DNA of 64,000 nucleotides from Exaiptasia diaphana. Lineage: Eukaryota; Cnidaria; Anthozoa; Actiniaria; Aiptasiidae. Positions 1-12,215 of the stretch are shown one piece after another (the first letter of the stretch is position 1; the number at the start of each line of letters is the position of its first letter). The notes under the pieces are model-generated. The model saw only the letters and a program-made list of their open reading frames with translations, was not told where the DNA came from and did not search any database. The stretch is from the NCBI RefSeq assembly GCF_001417965.1, contig NW_018388191.1:760786-824785 (forward strand), given 5' to 3'. The translations under genes and the position numbers were made by a program.

Positions 1-2011
1 CGTCCAAAGTCAATGATCCAATAGAAAACACAGGAGTCCCAACATGAACAAACTCGCCCAATAGTCAAGTCCTGACATCGGTCGAAAGGCAAAAGCTAAT
101 AAACTAATAGAATAGATATATAGAATAGCTAGTAATGTTTCTATAAGGTACTGTTATCTGAGCTTTAATCAATTTGTGATTCAAGTATAAAGCTTTCTTT
201 ACCTTCAATCTTCAAATAAATAAACTGGCCATTTGAATTGTCATGGCGGAACCTCAGTTTCCTTGCGATTCACGTACTTGAATATAGGTGATTGTTGATG
301 TATCACTGAATTAATAATCATTCATTGAGCCATTAGCATACATTCATGAAAAAATGTTAAAGCTGTATGCAAGTTCGATTGCATACGGAATAGTCCACAG
401 AAAGAAACAGACGTCTTCGAATTTGCCCCCCTCCCCCTCCCCACAAACAAACTGACACGCACCCTCACGTCGACCTCCCCCCTCCCCTCCCCCATCGCCT
501 CAGATAATAAAGTACTGAAATGGCCTTTACAGTAATTGACTAAGTTCTGATTGGCTCGCTGCTCCCTAAGGATTATGATGACGTCATATATTAGCATAGA
601 ACTTCACCGAATAGACTATCCCGATTAGGTATTAGATATCTATCAGTGACTTCATAGCACGATGGTCTAAGAGGGTAGCTAAAGATATGCTCTAGTGGGC
701 GGCTACCCCCTCACTCCCTGGCCTTTTGGTTAAGACTAAGTTTTATGTTCACTCGGGATAGCGTGGAAGAGCCGAAATCTCTAACCGTAACGTAAGCCGA
801 TTCGACGCCTCAGCTTCATAGAATGTCTCGGGGGAATCGTCCCATCTTTTTCATTTTTTTTCTGTTTTAATTATTTCTTTTATTAGACGTCCGGGGGGTG
901 CAAGTTCCATTCAGATAAAATGCCTGAGTTCGAGTCCTGATGTTTGAACTGACAATATAATTTTCCTTCTTTCGGTTCTTTCTTTTTCAGTTTTCCTTTT
1001 TTTCCTTTCCTTTTTGTTCATATTGTTGTTTTTTGATACTCTCATTTTTTTCTGATTTTTTTCTCTTCTCAAACTATAAACATCCAAAACGCCGATCAGC
1101 TACGCGATTACACAGGTAACCCAAAGTTTTAACTGAGATCTAGAACTGACAATGATCGAAAAAGCGCCGTTAAAACACGATTTCATTCTCGTTTGCCGAC
1201 GGATTTTATCTTCTCGTGTTGAAAATCTCACTCGCTGACTCGCGACTTGGTAATTTCAAGTTAATCCGCATGTCTCCGCGCGCCCATGTAATAAATACTG
1301 CCTACATTTCAAAGTTATTGAAAGTAAAGAAATTTTGCAATATATATATTTCCAACTTCCCTCATTTGTAGAACTACTATATCGACAATACATACTGCAT
1401 CCACTCAATTCATAGCCTGAAGAGCTGGCACATTATCATATTGGTTCGATTCCTTCCGGATTAAGGCGAACCTGTTGTTGGTACTGCTGCCCGGTAATGT
1501 AAATCCATGCGACGATTACGGGCCCCTGGATGATGTCCAGTCACTTTACATTTTACTTCGCTATTTTTAATTGCACTTCACACTTTTATAGTATTTTCTT
1601 TTTGTCGCATAATTAAAGCATACGCGAACTGTAGTAAATTTTCAATGTATCAACATTTCAAAAATTTAAAATTTTATTGAATTTAAGTATGTATAATTAC
1701 AGAAAACGACTTTTGTGTATAATTATTGAGATGTACTTGTGTCGGTAGTCGTCCTACAAGTACCACACTCAACAACTCACTTACTTACAACCATCATAAT
1801 CAGTTGTGACCGACCAAAAAAAGGTATAGTTCCTTCCTGCGTGTTATTAAGTATATTGTGACCTCCACCTTTAGGATTATATATCATTTCAACCTTTATA
1901 TACTTTAGTAAAATTGTAAATACATGGCGATTATTATTGTTTTCAAAGCTTTTTGCCGTATGAATGTATTAGGCAATTGCTAAAAACATCTTCCAGGATG
2001 CTCAAGTACTC
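1..2011. other. Gene-free stretch downstream of ACOX3
   Basis: No convincing coding exon is seen on either strand. The stretch holds a C-rich polypyrimidine tract at about 427-497, whose complement is G-rich. It is followed by an ATTGG (inverted CCAAT) at 550-554 and a perfect CRE octamer TGACGTCA at 579-586. Together these look like a promoter, but no gene is visible next to them. A TTTATT at 1673-1678 is a possible poly(A) signal for the minus-strand ACOX3 gene. Pyrimidine-rich low-complexity sequence occupies about 840-1070. Confidence 0.5.
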
Positions 2012-5000
2012 TCAAAGTTTACTTTTCGGCTGACGAGGAGGTTTTCGGCACTCTTTCCACCATGAGACTCGTTTGGTGCTGTTTGGGTCTGACATGATGG
2101 CATCATAGAGGTTCCTATGAGCCTAAGGACGATAAATGAAATAATATATTTAAACCTTAGAATAATTGAGATTCTCTCATATTGTGCGGGTCTGTGGTAG
2201 TTTTATAAGGTGCGCAGGTGACTCATAGTCAGGACTGAATCAAACTTGCATTAATCATCGCAAGCGCTGCGCTCACTTCGTGTGAGAAATCTTTGGAACA
2301 CTTGAAGACAAAAACTGCGAAGATAAAATTTGTATCTTCCGTTCACACGCCCATACATTATCCAATATGCCATTATGTCAGTGCGAAAAGTGACGTTGGA
2401 TGATGCACAACTCTTATTTTTTGCCCTGTGTTGATCATCAGTTTATTCATCAAGTATCGTCATGACTACCATCAGTATTCCAATACAAAGTACTAATTAT
2501 ATAGCCACATATTAATCCCAAATAGGTAAAAGCTGGATTTTTCGTTAATTTTGGAATCCTGTCCAATTAAGAAATTAATTGGACAGGTTTTCAATTGGGT
2601 TTTTGTTAAAAGCTGTGGTTGGCTTTTACCTATTTGGGATCAATATGTGGCTATATAATTAATAGGTAATAAGACTCCATGCTGTCCAATTAAGAAATAA
2701 TTAGACTCGAAAAATTCCTCTGACTGCCAAATTGGACTCGGCCACGGCCTCGTCCAATTTTTGGCAGTCCTCGGAATTTTCCTCGTCCAATTATTTCTTA
2801 ATTGGACAGCATGGAGTCCTATTACATATAATAATATAGTTGTCTATTTTACCTGGCCATTACTAAGACCAATGGGCGAATTCAGGATGAAGTCAGGAGG
2901 AGCCAAGGCATCAGACAGAAGTACAGATTCACCTTTGAGCTGTATAACAAACAGAAAAAATTAATTGATACTTCAACTTTAACTACTATCTTTTAACCGG
3001 CGCCAGCAAATCGCTGAAATTTGAATTTCATTTTGACTCGTCTTTTTTCTTCGAACATTTGATGAGATGTCCTGATACACGTAGAATGAATGGGTCTCAG
3101 TTTATAATTAGTTCATCTTACCTTAAAACACAATGTAATGATAGCGCTCTTGACTATACGGGCATCATTGGTTGATCTACAGAACCCACCTGAAGGGCAA
3201 TAAAATCATTTGAATAAACGAAGATATTTTATGACAGCCTCTTCCACAAAAAAATACAAAATGTGGATCTATGACATTTATATGAGTGAGCCCAGTCACC
3301 CCAAGAGAATACAGGAATGCAAACGACCGGTCGGATACACTACTTCAGTCTCCGACCGTTGTCGACATATACATTGTATCGATCCCTTTCCGTCTCTGCT
3401 TACTTCACCAATGGGAGCCACTTTAAATGGTTTAAATTTAGCCTTCAGTCGTGGCTAGACCTTATCATTTTGTTGTAATTACCTTCATACAACGTAGCCA
3501 AGTGCTTTTCCAGGGTCCACAGTCCATACAACGAACACATTAATGTCAGCACTGGACGAAGACCAACAGGTGTGTCAGCACTTCTACATGCTTCTTTAAA
3601 GCGACGGAAAACTTCGCACTTTGAACAACAAAATAATATTCCATAAGTCGCTCCCAGCTTACTTAAAATTTGAATTTGTTGGCAACAAACCTAAAATATG
3701 ATGAGCTAAAGCTACGACTTGAGAATCAGGTACAAAACGTGAAAAGCATATGATAAATTAAGAATGGAAAAAATAAATGGAAGGAGGAATGAATGAATGA
3801 ATATATGCGAGGATTAAACGATAAATACAGAACAAGACAGACCTGTATGTAAGCAAGGGATAACGAGCGACAGAAAAACACTTGACTGTCGTTTTTAGCA
3901 GAAAATGGATCCTGAAAAACACAAAACATATTGACCATTGTAACTTCCTGTAATTTCCAATATTTGTACGTCGCTATATTTCAATACTAATGATCAAAAA
4001 TTACTAAACATGATAAATACCTTTCCAAAGGCCAATTGCTGTCTGTATTTGGCACCACTCTCAAGCCACAGGTAACAAACAAGCCATTGAAACGCACAAT
4101 GTAAAGCTACAAGATGATCAACCACAAATACAAGATTGAAAGATGTCTGGGAATACAGAAGTCAATTTTACTAAGGACAAACTGGAACTAACTTGATGGT
4201 CCATAGAAATTTTACAAAATCACCATGCAACAGCAACTATGTTTTGTTAATTTTGCTGTTGTAACTTACTATATTTTTCTTCAAAAATATGTGTTGCAAA
4301 CAATCAATAAAGCCAAGGGCAATTAAAAATTAGTTATTAATAATCATCAGATTGAATGCAGTTTTATTCCATGAGCATACAAACTTACAATCAAGATCAC
4401 CACATTCCTCCTCTGTTTTAGCTGTAAATCTTTGCTCCAGTATATGGTTGGCATCACTCAGGTAGTCTACAGACTGCAATGGTGAGGAAATAGGAAGACC
4501 TACAAGTACAAGAAACAACAAAAATTTAGTAATTATATTTGATGCCTATAAAATGTCAATGTTAGTAATTCTAACCAAATACAACCAACCTTTTTGTCTT
4601 AGTTCCAAGAGACCCAGCAAATAGTTGCTTGTTTGACCAAGTAACATATTATTATCGCCTTCATAGGTACAGTTAGGATCATTATCATCCCTTAAAACAC
4701 CAAACCTATTCACTGAACAATAAAATAGATATTATACTTCAAATAATAATTTATGTGTGATCAAGTACAATATATTTACCTGCAAGGTAACCATGACCAC
4801 CGCAGGCTTCCCGACATTCTTGAATGGCATCCCTAGCAACCCACCCTGCCATTGGCTTAGATGATGATGACATTGCATGAATTTCACGGCCTAGCTCTGC
4901 CTGGAAAAAGAAAAATGTTGGTAATAACACTAGTAAGTAAAAATTGATAAGCCAGGGAAACTGCCAGAGTGTAATAGTGCTATCCATCAAATGAATAAAT

Positions 5001-8000
5001 GAATTTTTGAAATTGAATAGCGATACACATGATAGAACAACTTGTTTTTGTAAACTTAATTTTAATTGTCCTTTTTATAAGAAAAACTCAGAAGGTGGGC
5101 GTTCATTTTCAGTTCGTTGCACAAAAGATTGGAATAAGCTAGATAAATATCTTAAAGAAGCAACCAGTGCCCAGTCTTTTAAAAATTTACTTTTTAATAG
5201 CCTAATTCAAAGACAAAAATCAGACCTTAATTTTTATTGATTTTGCTCAGCTCTTCCATTTTCATTCGTTTTCTTAATTACTTAATTTTAATCAACATGG
5301 TTCATATTGTAAATAATATATATTTTTTATCGCATAATTTTATTACTATTCTGAATATTTATATTAATATATTTTTATAGATTTATCTTTGTAGATGATT
5401 AGTACGAGGGCCACTAGTTTATCAGTTGCAGTACTGTCAAGTGTCACCCTCTATAAATAAAGTTTATTGTAATTGTATTGTATTATTGTAATAATGATGT
5501 ACAACTAACCTAAAAATATTCAAATTTGAATACGGTACATAGTGACTCATGTAAACTATTCCATTAATATGGACCACATGGAAGATGCCTATAGACCCAA
5601 GCTTACCATTCTATGTATTTACCTGTCTGGTACTTTCCTCCCCCATCATAACCATGACATTAAACTCAACAAAGTTCATAAAGAAGGTTCGTGAGAAGTG
5701 TTCTAGCGCATAAGTTGCCGAAAGTAGAGGAAGTAGCCTCCATTGCTGTAAATACAATGAAATATTTAGAAAGCAACATTTGCATGATAATAAACATCTT
5801 CAAAATAAAAAGTATCTAACTGTGTGATTGTGTTAATCAACTGAGAAAAGATGAAAACAAAATAGTGGTTCCATGATTTAGTGACCACAAACACAGCAAT
5901 CATCCAAGGCATCAAGGGACATTGAGCACAGATCTTTTATGGTTCCTAAACCTTGACACGACAGTTCAATGAGTTGAATTTGTGGTCAATGAACAAGTGT
6001 ATGGAATGCCATGACTAATTAACTTTGTGAATGGACAGATAGATCTTGGAAATAAATAAAATTTATCACATGGATAACAAACAAATGATATTATATTAAA
6101 TATCTGAGTGAAAATTTGTTGTTATACAAACCTGCATTTGATATTCAAGGACAGGAATTTCTTCCCCTTCAACTGGTCCAAACTGTTTCCTTACTGCTGA
6201 ATACCTGGTAGAGATCAAAACAAACACTGTAACTTGACATCAATGCTCATATTTGATATGTAATAATAATAATACTTTAATCATGTTACCTACCTGACAG
6301 CTATAGGTAAACAGGACCTAAGATTAGTTACTGCCATGCTTGTAATACCAACTCTACCACTTGACAAAGCACCAAGTGCAGCACCAAATCTTTTTTTGGG
6401 ATCCTTGTAGCCTGATATATATTTCCCATCAGGAGACACATCACCACCTTTGTTCAAAAGGTTCTCTCTTGGTATTCTTACATGATCAAAGGCTACAAAA
6501 CTATAAAAGATAAAATTCAAAATACTGAAAACTTTCACTACATCATCATTTGGTAATGCAAATCAAAATCTAAGCAAAGCCAACAAACACACACAAACCA
6601 CAAAACTTTAAACAGCAACTGAATATTTACCCATTATCTAGACTGTTCTGTCCAAGTTTCTTTCCTAAATCGCCAACAGTGACACCAGGCTTAGCACGGA
6701 GATCTCTAGTACTTCTGACTTGTACAATGAAGGAATGAAGTCCATGACAAACACCATCTGGTGTGTACAACTGGGCATAGACAACTGCATGAGTTGCTGT
6801 TCTGCCAAGGTTTCCCACCCACACCTTGGTAGCCTCAAAGTGAGGCGTATTGATAATGAACTCCTATTGAGGTCAACAAAAATCATTTATTACAATTGAG
6901 ATAAGACTGTTTTAAAAACAAATAAATAAGGGCCAACAAATGGATAATATGGAAAAAATCAAATAGAAAATTTCAGATTAGCCAGAAAAATCTTTGTGAA
7001 AAATAGACATTTTTTGTCTTGAACTTGTTTTGCTAAGTAATTAAACACAATTTTGAATGTACTGATTTATTTACCTGTGTTTTGGGGTCATATACAGCAG
7101 TTGTGTCCATAGCCTTTGTGTTACTACCATGTGCTAGTTCAGTCAAAGCAAAGCAACCAAACACCTTAAACATTAAACCATCAACATCAGCATAATAAAT
7201 TGTGTAAATGACATTGTAAAACTGCACAGCAGAAATGGTTGCCACCATTAACAGTAACACGACAATAGCTATGATAAAAGACACTTTACTACTAACAATG
7301 ACATAAGGAACAATATTAGTAATATTAATAATAATTAAAACATTTCAGTGCGGTATAGTGCGTTGGTATCGGATGTTATTAATTGATCTTGATGTAAATC
7401 CAGGTGGTTCTTTACTAGCGCATAACGTTTGAAATGGGTTATCCTACTTGTACTAAAAACTGAAATTCCTGGGCACTCTCAGGAGAGTTCTTAACAAATT
7501 GTTTTGATAATGTTTAAAAATGTCTTTAGTACTAAGTACTATATAGTACTATGACTGTACAATTATTGGTAAATGTACTGCAGATGACATACCTCCATCC
7601 TTTCTGCTTTCTCTCCAAGTTTGTTAATATTTTCATGCTTGGACTGAAATCGGCACATCCTTGAAAACATCTATGTTTATGAGATATAACAGTTATTGAG
7701 ATTTATACTAAATTAATTTGAAGTGTGATGCACCTATTAGAAAGTTCATTCATATCCATGGCTTTTGTGCATCATATTGATAGTGGCACTAGTCACTTTA
7801 TAAAATTATTCCATCTCTCAAACAACCAAAATATCACTTAGTCAACCTATTATATGACTTTTCAATCAACCAATCACCAAATATTGGTGTAAAGAGCTGT
7901 TACAATCATTATTTGTGGGAGGGAGGGTTGTGTGTGATATATCTGGAAACGAGTCATCTCATCTTTTTTTCTAGAAACCCCCCTAAAATAGAAGTGACAT

Positions 8001-8678
8001 AGGATATTAAGGACCCCCTATATCCGCCATCATCCGAAAACATGGTACTTGTACACATACACTAAATAATGTAGAGATACCAATTCGTCAGTTGGATTTC
8101 AGATGATTGATTCTCTACATTTCAAGACACCTCCTCCCCATAAAAAACCCTCAAATGTCATTACAACACTACTCCCCCTGTAAAATTTCAAAGCCCCCAC
8201 ATTTTATAACCCACCTCTCTCGACTCTCCTATCAACAAACCCTAAATCTCATTTATAATCTACGGTGTTTTCTTACCGCACCATTTAGAGAGTGTTTTGC
8301 TGCCAATCCCCAATCGTAGCTACCTACAGCATTCGTTAGCGCCTGATGTTTATATGGATTTTCCAAAAACTCCTCTTCATTCAAAAAATCCAATTCCAAT
8401 ATTCGCTTGCAACGCCTCATTGTAATTCTTCTCATGCCATCCATGGACAGTCCTTTGTCAAGATCATGGTTAAATACAGGATCTTTTTCCATAATTTCCC
8501 ATAATCTCTCCTTGTATGTTGTTATATCTTCGCCTCCATTCACAAAATCTTTCATTTCTTTCAGGTCAAATGTTGCTTGACTGCGATAGGAGTCCAAAGG
8601 ACCCGAAGGAAAGGCCGTTGGACGGTCATTTTTTGAGAGATCTTTGTCCCTCAAGTGACTATCTAGCTGTGTTGCCAT
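2012..8678 (-). CDS. ACOX3: Peroxisomal acyl-CoA oxidase, ACOX3-like (16 exons, 705 aa)
   Basis: Catalyses the first step of peroxisomal beta-oxidation: FAD-dependent oxidation of acyl-CoA to trans-2-enoyl-CoA with H2O2 release; ACOX3-type enzymes act on branched-chain substrates. Coding exons, 5' to 3': 8678-8277, 7670-7593, 7164-7075, 6863-6631, 6500-6294, 6204-6132, 5745-5623, 4900-4780, 4712-4590, 4499-4389, 4106-4021, 3911-3843, 3618-3483, 3189-3122, 2939-2853, 2122-2012. All junctions are GT-AG and in phase, giving 705 aa against about 700 in human ACOX3. Recognisable blocks are [17 protein letters not shown] (exon 3), FIVQVR and [15 protein letters not shown] (exon 4), [11 protein letters not shown] (exon 8) and [17 protein letters not shown] (exon 9). 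The protein ends in SKL, a perfect PTS1 peroxisomal import signal, so the C-terminus is intact. The start is the ATG opening MATQLDSHL. It is divergent from HSD17B4, the next enzyme of the same pathway. Confidence 0.95.
2493..2661. repeat. Palindromic MITE-like repeat in last ACOX3 intron
   Basis: Left arm 2494-2533 is almost exactly the reverse complement of 2622-2661 (one visible mismatch). Between them lies a second, perfect hairpin at 2558-2587 with arms CCTGTCCAATTA / TAATTGGACAGG. It looks like a short nonautonomous DNA transposon or a foldback element. It contains no coding sequence. Confidence 0.85.
2663..2828. repeat. Second palindromic repeat abutting the first
   Basis: An inverted repeat with arms of about 75 bp, 2665-2742 against 2744-2828, and a few mismatches. 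The outer part reads AGACTCCATGCTGTCC on the left and GGACAGCATGGAGTCC on the right. It shares the TGTCCAATTAAGAAAT word with the hairpin inside the neighbouring palindrome, which suggests related families or a nested insertion. Its right end is only about 25 bp from the splice donor of ACOX3 exon 15 (2853). Confidence 0.85.
4990..5510 (+). mobile_element. 5'-truncated LINE 3' end in ACOX3 intron 7
   Basis: A plus-strand frame (5007-5240) ends in a segment typical of the C-terminus of non-LTR retrotransposon ORF2 proteins: [17 protein letters not shown] followed by an SFKNLLF block. It is followed by an untranslated tail ending in ATTGTAATTGTATTG-like short repeats near 5465-5500. Only the last 77 codons or so remain, so this is a dead 5'-truncated insertion, antisense to ACOX3. 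The family cannot be fixed without a database; CR1/L2-type elements are plausible. Boundaries are approximate. Confidence 0.6.
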
Positions 8679-9060
8679 ACGGACAGGAATAAAGATTGTT
8701 GAACAGCTTGAAATGGGGACAAAATAAACACTTTATGCCGAACCTGTCACAAATTGTGCAATGCAACACAACCTGATTGACCATACGAGTGTCTAAAAGA
8801 TTGTTGAGGGAGGGGTAGTTAAATTCAAGATTTACTTAAAGTTGTTACAAAAAAAACATATTAATTATTGACCTTAAAAAAATTATGAAAATATGCTATT
8901 TGACTATCTTTCAAATTTTTTTGCTTTTAATTAAACAATTGCTTTTTGAAAGAGAATTTTCCGGATTTTTTTTTTCTTTCATCTCTACCCCTCCCCTGAA
9001 AAAAAAACAGTGCACACAGCGACCAGGCGACCTTGAACAACCTTTTCTTTTGTGTCCAAG
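8679..9060. promoter_or_regulatory. Shared promoter of ACOX3 and HSD17B4
   Basis: These 382 bp between the two opposed ATGs must hold both core promoters. A TGACCT at 8869-8874 is a nuclear-receptor half-site (AGGTCA on the other strand). The plus-strand start lies inside CAAGATGGCGGA (9057-9068), a YY1/TISU-like element that usually implies a short 5' UTR. No TATA box is evident next to either start. The assignment as a bidirectional promoter is inferred from the layout. Confidence 0.6.
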
Positions 9061-12000
9061 ATGGCGGATCCTATCCGATTCGATGGTCGCGTAGTTTTAG
9101 TAACTGGTGCTGGAGGAGGACTTGGCAAAGAATATGCATTGGCGTTTGCAGAAAGAGGAGCGTCCGTTGTGGTGAATGACCTGGGTGGAGACCGAAAAGG
9201 CGAAGGTAAAAGTACCAATTATGCAGATTTGGTAGTAGAAGAAATTCGGTCGAAAGGAGGCAAGGCCGTTGCTGACTACAACTCTGTAGAGAATGGAGAC
9301 AAAGTTGTGCAGACAGCACTTGATGCCTTTGGAAGAATAGATATCGTAGTCAACAATGCCGGAATTCTTAGAGATAAGTCTTTTGCAAGAATCAGTGATC
9401 AAGACTGGGATCTTGTCCATCGCGTCCATCTTAGAGGATCTTTCCTCGTGACCAGAGCAGCTTGGCCGCACATGAAGAAGCAGAAATATGGTCGTATAAT
9501 AATGACGTCCTCCACCTCGGGAATATTTGGTAATTTTGGACAAGCTAACTATTCTGCTGCTAAGATGGGTCTTTTTGGTTTAAGCAACACCTTATCCATT
9601 GAAGGTAATAAACACAACATCAAATGCAATGCCATAGCTCCAATTGCTGCCTCCCGTTTGACTAAAGATATATTCCCGCCTGAATACTTTGAAGAACTTC
9701 ATCCGAGACATGTAGTGCCATTAGTATTATATCTATGCAGTGATGCTTGCGATGAAAGTGGAGGGCTTTTCCAGAGCTTAGCTGGATGGAATGCCCAAAT
9801 AAGATGGCAAAGAACCAAAGGAGCTTTACTGCACCGACCTGGCATGGAGGTCACCCCAGAGATGGTGAGAGATAGTTGGGACGAGATAACGGACTGGACA
9901 AATGCTGAGATCCCATCGAAAGAATTAGAGGGAGCAAAGACAGCAGAAATACTTGAATTGAAGAATAGTAGTGATCAAAACAAGCCAAAAGCTAAGAGTT
10001 CTTCCTTTACATTCACTGAAAGAGATGTCATGCTATATGCATTAGGGGTTGGTACCGCATTTCAACAGGATTATTCACACCTTAAGTTCTTGTTTGAAGG
10101 TCATGAGGATTTTAGTGTTCTGCCAACTTACGGAGTTATTTGTGGAATGGTAAGTTAGCAGTGTTTTCATTGAATTTTATTAGAAAAATGGAAATAGTTG
10201 TTTAAATCAATACAATGAATGCATGAATGTACCTTTTTAAAAGATACAATTATCGTATAGTGCTGTATATAACATCTAAAATTAGGTATATTTTAATTCA
10301 GAATGGAATGGGAGGTCAGTTTCACAGTGGAGAAGTGGAGGGAATATCTTTTGACCCAACCAGGGTAAGTTGTCAGTAAATTGTTTATGCATACATCTGA
10401 AATCAACAATGGTTATTGCATTTACTAGACAGTGCATTTATAAAATCTGCTGTGACTTATTGCCATTTATCACAAATAGCTTCTTCATGGTGAACAGTAC
10501 ATTGAACTGTTGAAACCATTTCCCAAGTCAGCCACAGTTGTGTCAAAGTCAATAGTGCTAGACATCATGGATAAAGGAAAAGGTGCTGTTGTGCTAGTTG
10601 AAGTGACAACTTCAGATGAAAACGAAGAACCCATTTGTGTCAATCAGTCGTCAATTTTTCTTGGGGGTGCTGGTGGATTTGGTGGTAAACGAAGCTCTGA
10701 TAAAATAAAACCACTGGCTAAGCATCCTGCAAGACATCCTGATGCAACAGTACAAGAGAAAACTAGTTTATCTCAGGCTGCATTGTATCGTCTTAGTGGT
10801 GACTACAATCCTCTTCATGTTGATCCAGACTTTTCTCAAATGGGAGGTGAGAAACTCTATCCTGTCCATAAAAAAAGAAAGTGGGATGATCTTGTTAGTG
10901 AAATTTCAGTTTAAAGTTTCAGTGTTAACCATAAACATTTGATTTGGGGCATATTGATCAGTTGTTATTACAGTTATGCCATGCAAAAGCAAGCAAACTG
11001 CATTTTTCTATAGAACTTTTTAGGAATATTGGAAAAAAGTAATGATCAAAATATGGATGCTCAATATGGATTTTAAACTCTGCTTTTTTCTTCTTTTCAT
11101 TCAGGTTTCCCTACACCTATTCTCCATGGATTATGCTCATATGGTTTTGCGTGCCGTCATGTCCTTAAGCAGTTTGCAAACAATGATGTTACAAAATTTA
11201 AAGCCATGAATGCACGCTTTGCAAAACCTGTCATCCCTGGTCAAACAATTCAGACCAACATGTGGAAAGAAGGCAATCGTATTCATATTGAATGCAAAGT
11301 GGTTGAGAATGGTAATGTCGTATTGTCAGGAGGATATGTGGACCTCAAAGACATCCCTATAGACCTACCTGTAAGTACAATCCCTCACAGCTAAAGCTGA
11401 TATGAATTTTCACTTTTATGACCATCTTTGTGGTTACTATCTTTAATGCACTTATTGAGTAAAGTGCACCAGACATTATTTTTCATCAGTGCCACTTTCA
11501 TCATTATCATTCTTATTAGATTTTTATTGACATCTCATAAACTTACAACACAGAAAACAATGGTTATTTTCAGGTTTATTGAATGTCAGTCTTCATTAAA
11601 GTAAAAGACTTGAGATTACAATAAACAATAAATCAAAATATGTGAAGGCTGAATAGACCACATAGTGATGACCACTTGATAACCAAACTTATGAATTTCT
11701 CTTTTAGTCTGTGGATACTGCAGTTAGCAAGCCAGCAGCATCAGGGCTGAAAAGTCAAGCCCTTTTTGAAGAAATGAAGAATCGTATTTCATCCAACCCT
11801 AATCTTGTTAAGCAAATAAATGGGGTTTTTCAGTGGGATGTCACTAAAAATGGCAAGATTGCTGGCCAGTGGATAGTTGATCTGAAGACTGGTGTTGGAT
11901 CTATAGTACAGGGCACTTCTTCAAAAGTTAAACCAGATTGCGTCATTACATTGGATGATGAAGATTTGATTGGAATTGCAACTGGCAAAGCAAATCCACA

Positions 12001-12094
12001 ACAATTGTTTATGAAAAGAAAGTTGCAAGTGAAAGGAAATGTCATGTTGACAATGAAACTGGACAAACTTTTTAAAGAACGCTCCAAAATGTAA
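9061..12094 (+). CDS. HSD17B4: Peroxisomal multifunctional enzyme type 2 (D-bifunctional protein), 723 aa
   Basis: Performs the hydration and dehydrogenation steps of peroxisomal beta-oxidation. Exons: 9061-10149, 10302-10364, 10480-10846, 11105-11370, 11708-12094, all in phase; 723 aa against 736 in human. Domains in order: short-chain dehydrogenase (residues 1 to about 300) with the TGAGGGLG cofactor motif at 15-22, NNAG near 98 and the YSAAK catalytic Tyr-Lys near 163-167; 2-enoyl-CoA hydratase 2 hotdog region with [14 protein letters not shown] near 490; and an SCP2-like lipid-binding domain encoded almost exactly by exon 5 (from about residue 596). The C-terminus is SKM, a plausible PTS1. 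ATG 9061 is chosen because it opens [12 protein letters not shown] like the family; the frame upstream has no ATG. The first 363 codons lie in a single exon, unlike the many-exon vertebrate gene. Confidence 0.96.
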
Positions 12095-12215
12095 CAAGCA
12101 AAAGTCCATGTTTTGTCATAGAATTCCATATATATACACATGTATGTTCTTGTGATACTCAGGTAAAAATTGATAAAGATTGAAAGGGTATGATTCATTT
12201 AGTCTAGCATTTTAC

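Noticed and set aside
322-597. 91-codon minus-strand open frame.
   Set aside because: It runs through a low-complexity C-rich tract and has no domain, splice or neighbour support.
719-742. GGCCTTTTGGTTAAGACTAAG resembles the 5' end of U2 snRNA (GGCCTTTTGGCTAAGATCAAG).
   Set aside because: The flanks do not follow U2 (no branch-point recognition region or Sm site visible), so it is at most a fragment or chance.
1441-1460. GGTTCGATTCC looks like a tRNA/pol III B box; another GTTCGAGTCC lies near 930.
   Set aside because: No A box, cloverleaf or acceptor stem could be drawn around either.
2761-2964. 67-codon plus frame starting in the palindrome.
   Set aside because: It overlaps an ACOX3 exon on the other strand and the palindromic repeat; it is a shadow frame.
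9097-9543. 148-codon minus frame opposite HSD17B4.
   Set aside because: It is antisense to the well-supported SDR exon.
11830-12198. 122-codon minus frame opposite HSD17B4 exon 5.
   Set aside because: It is antisense to the SCP2 domain exon.
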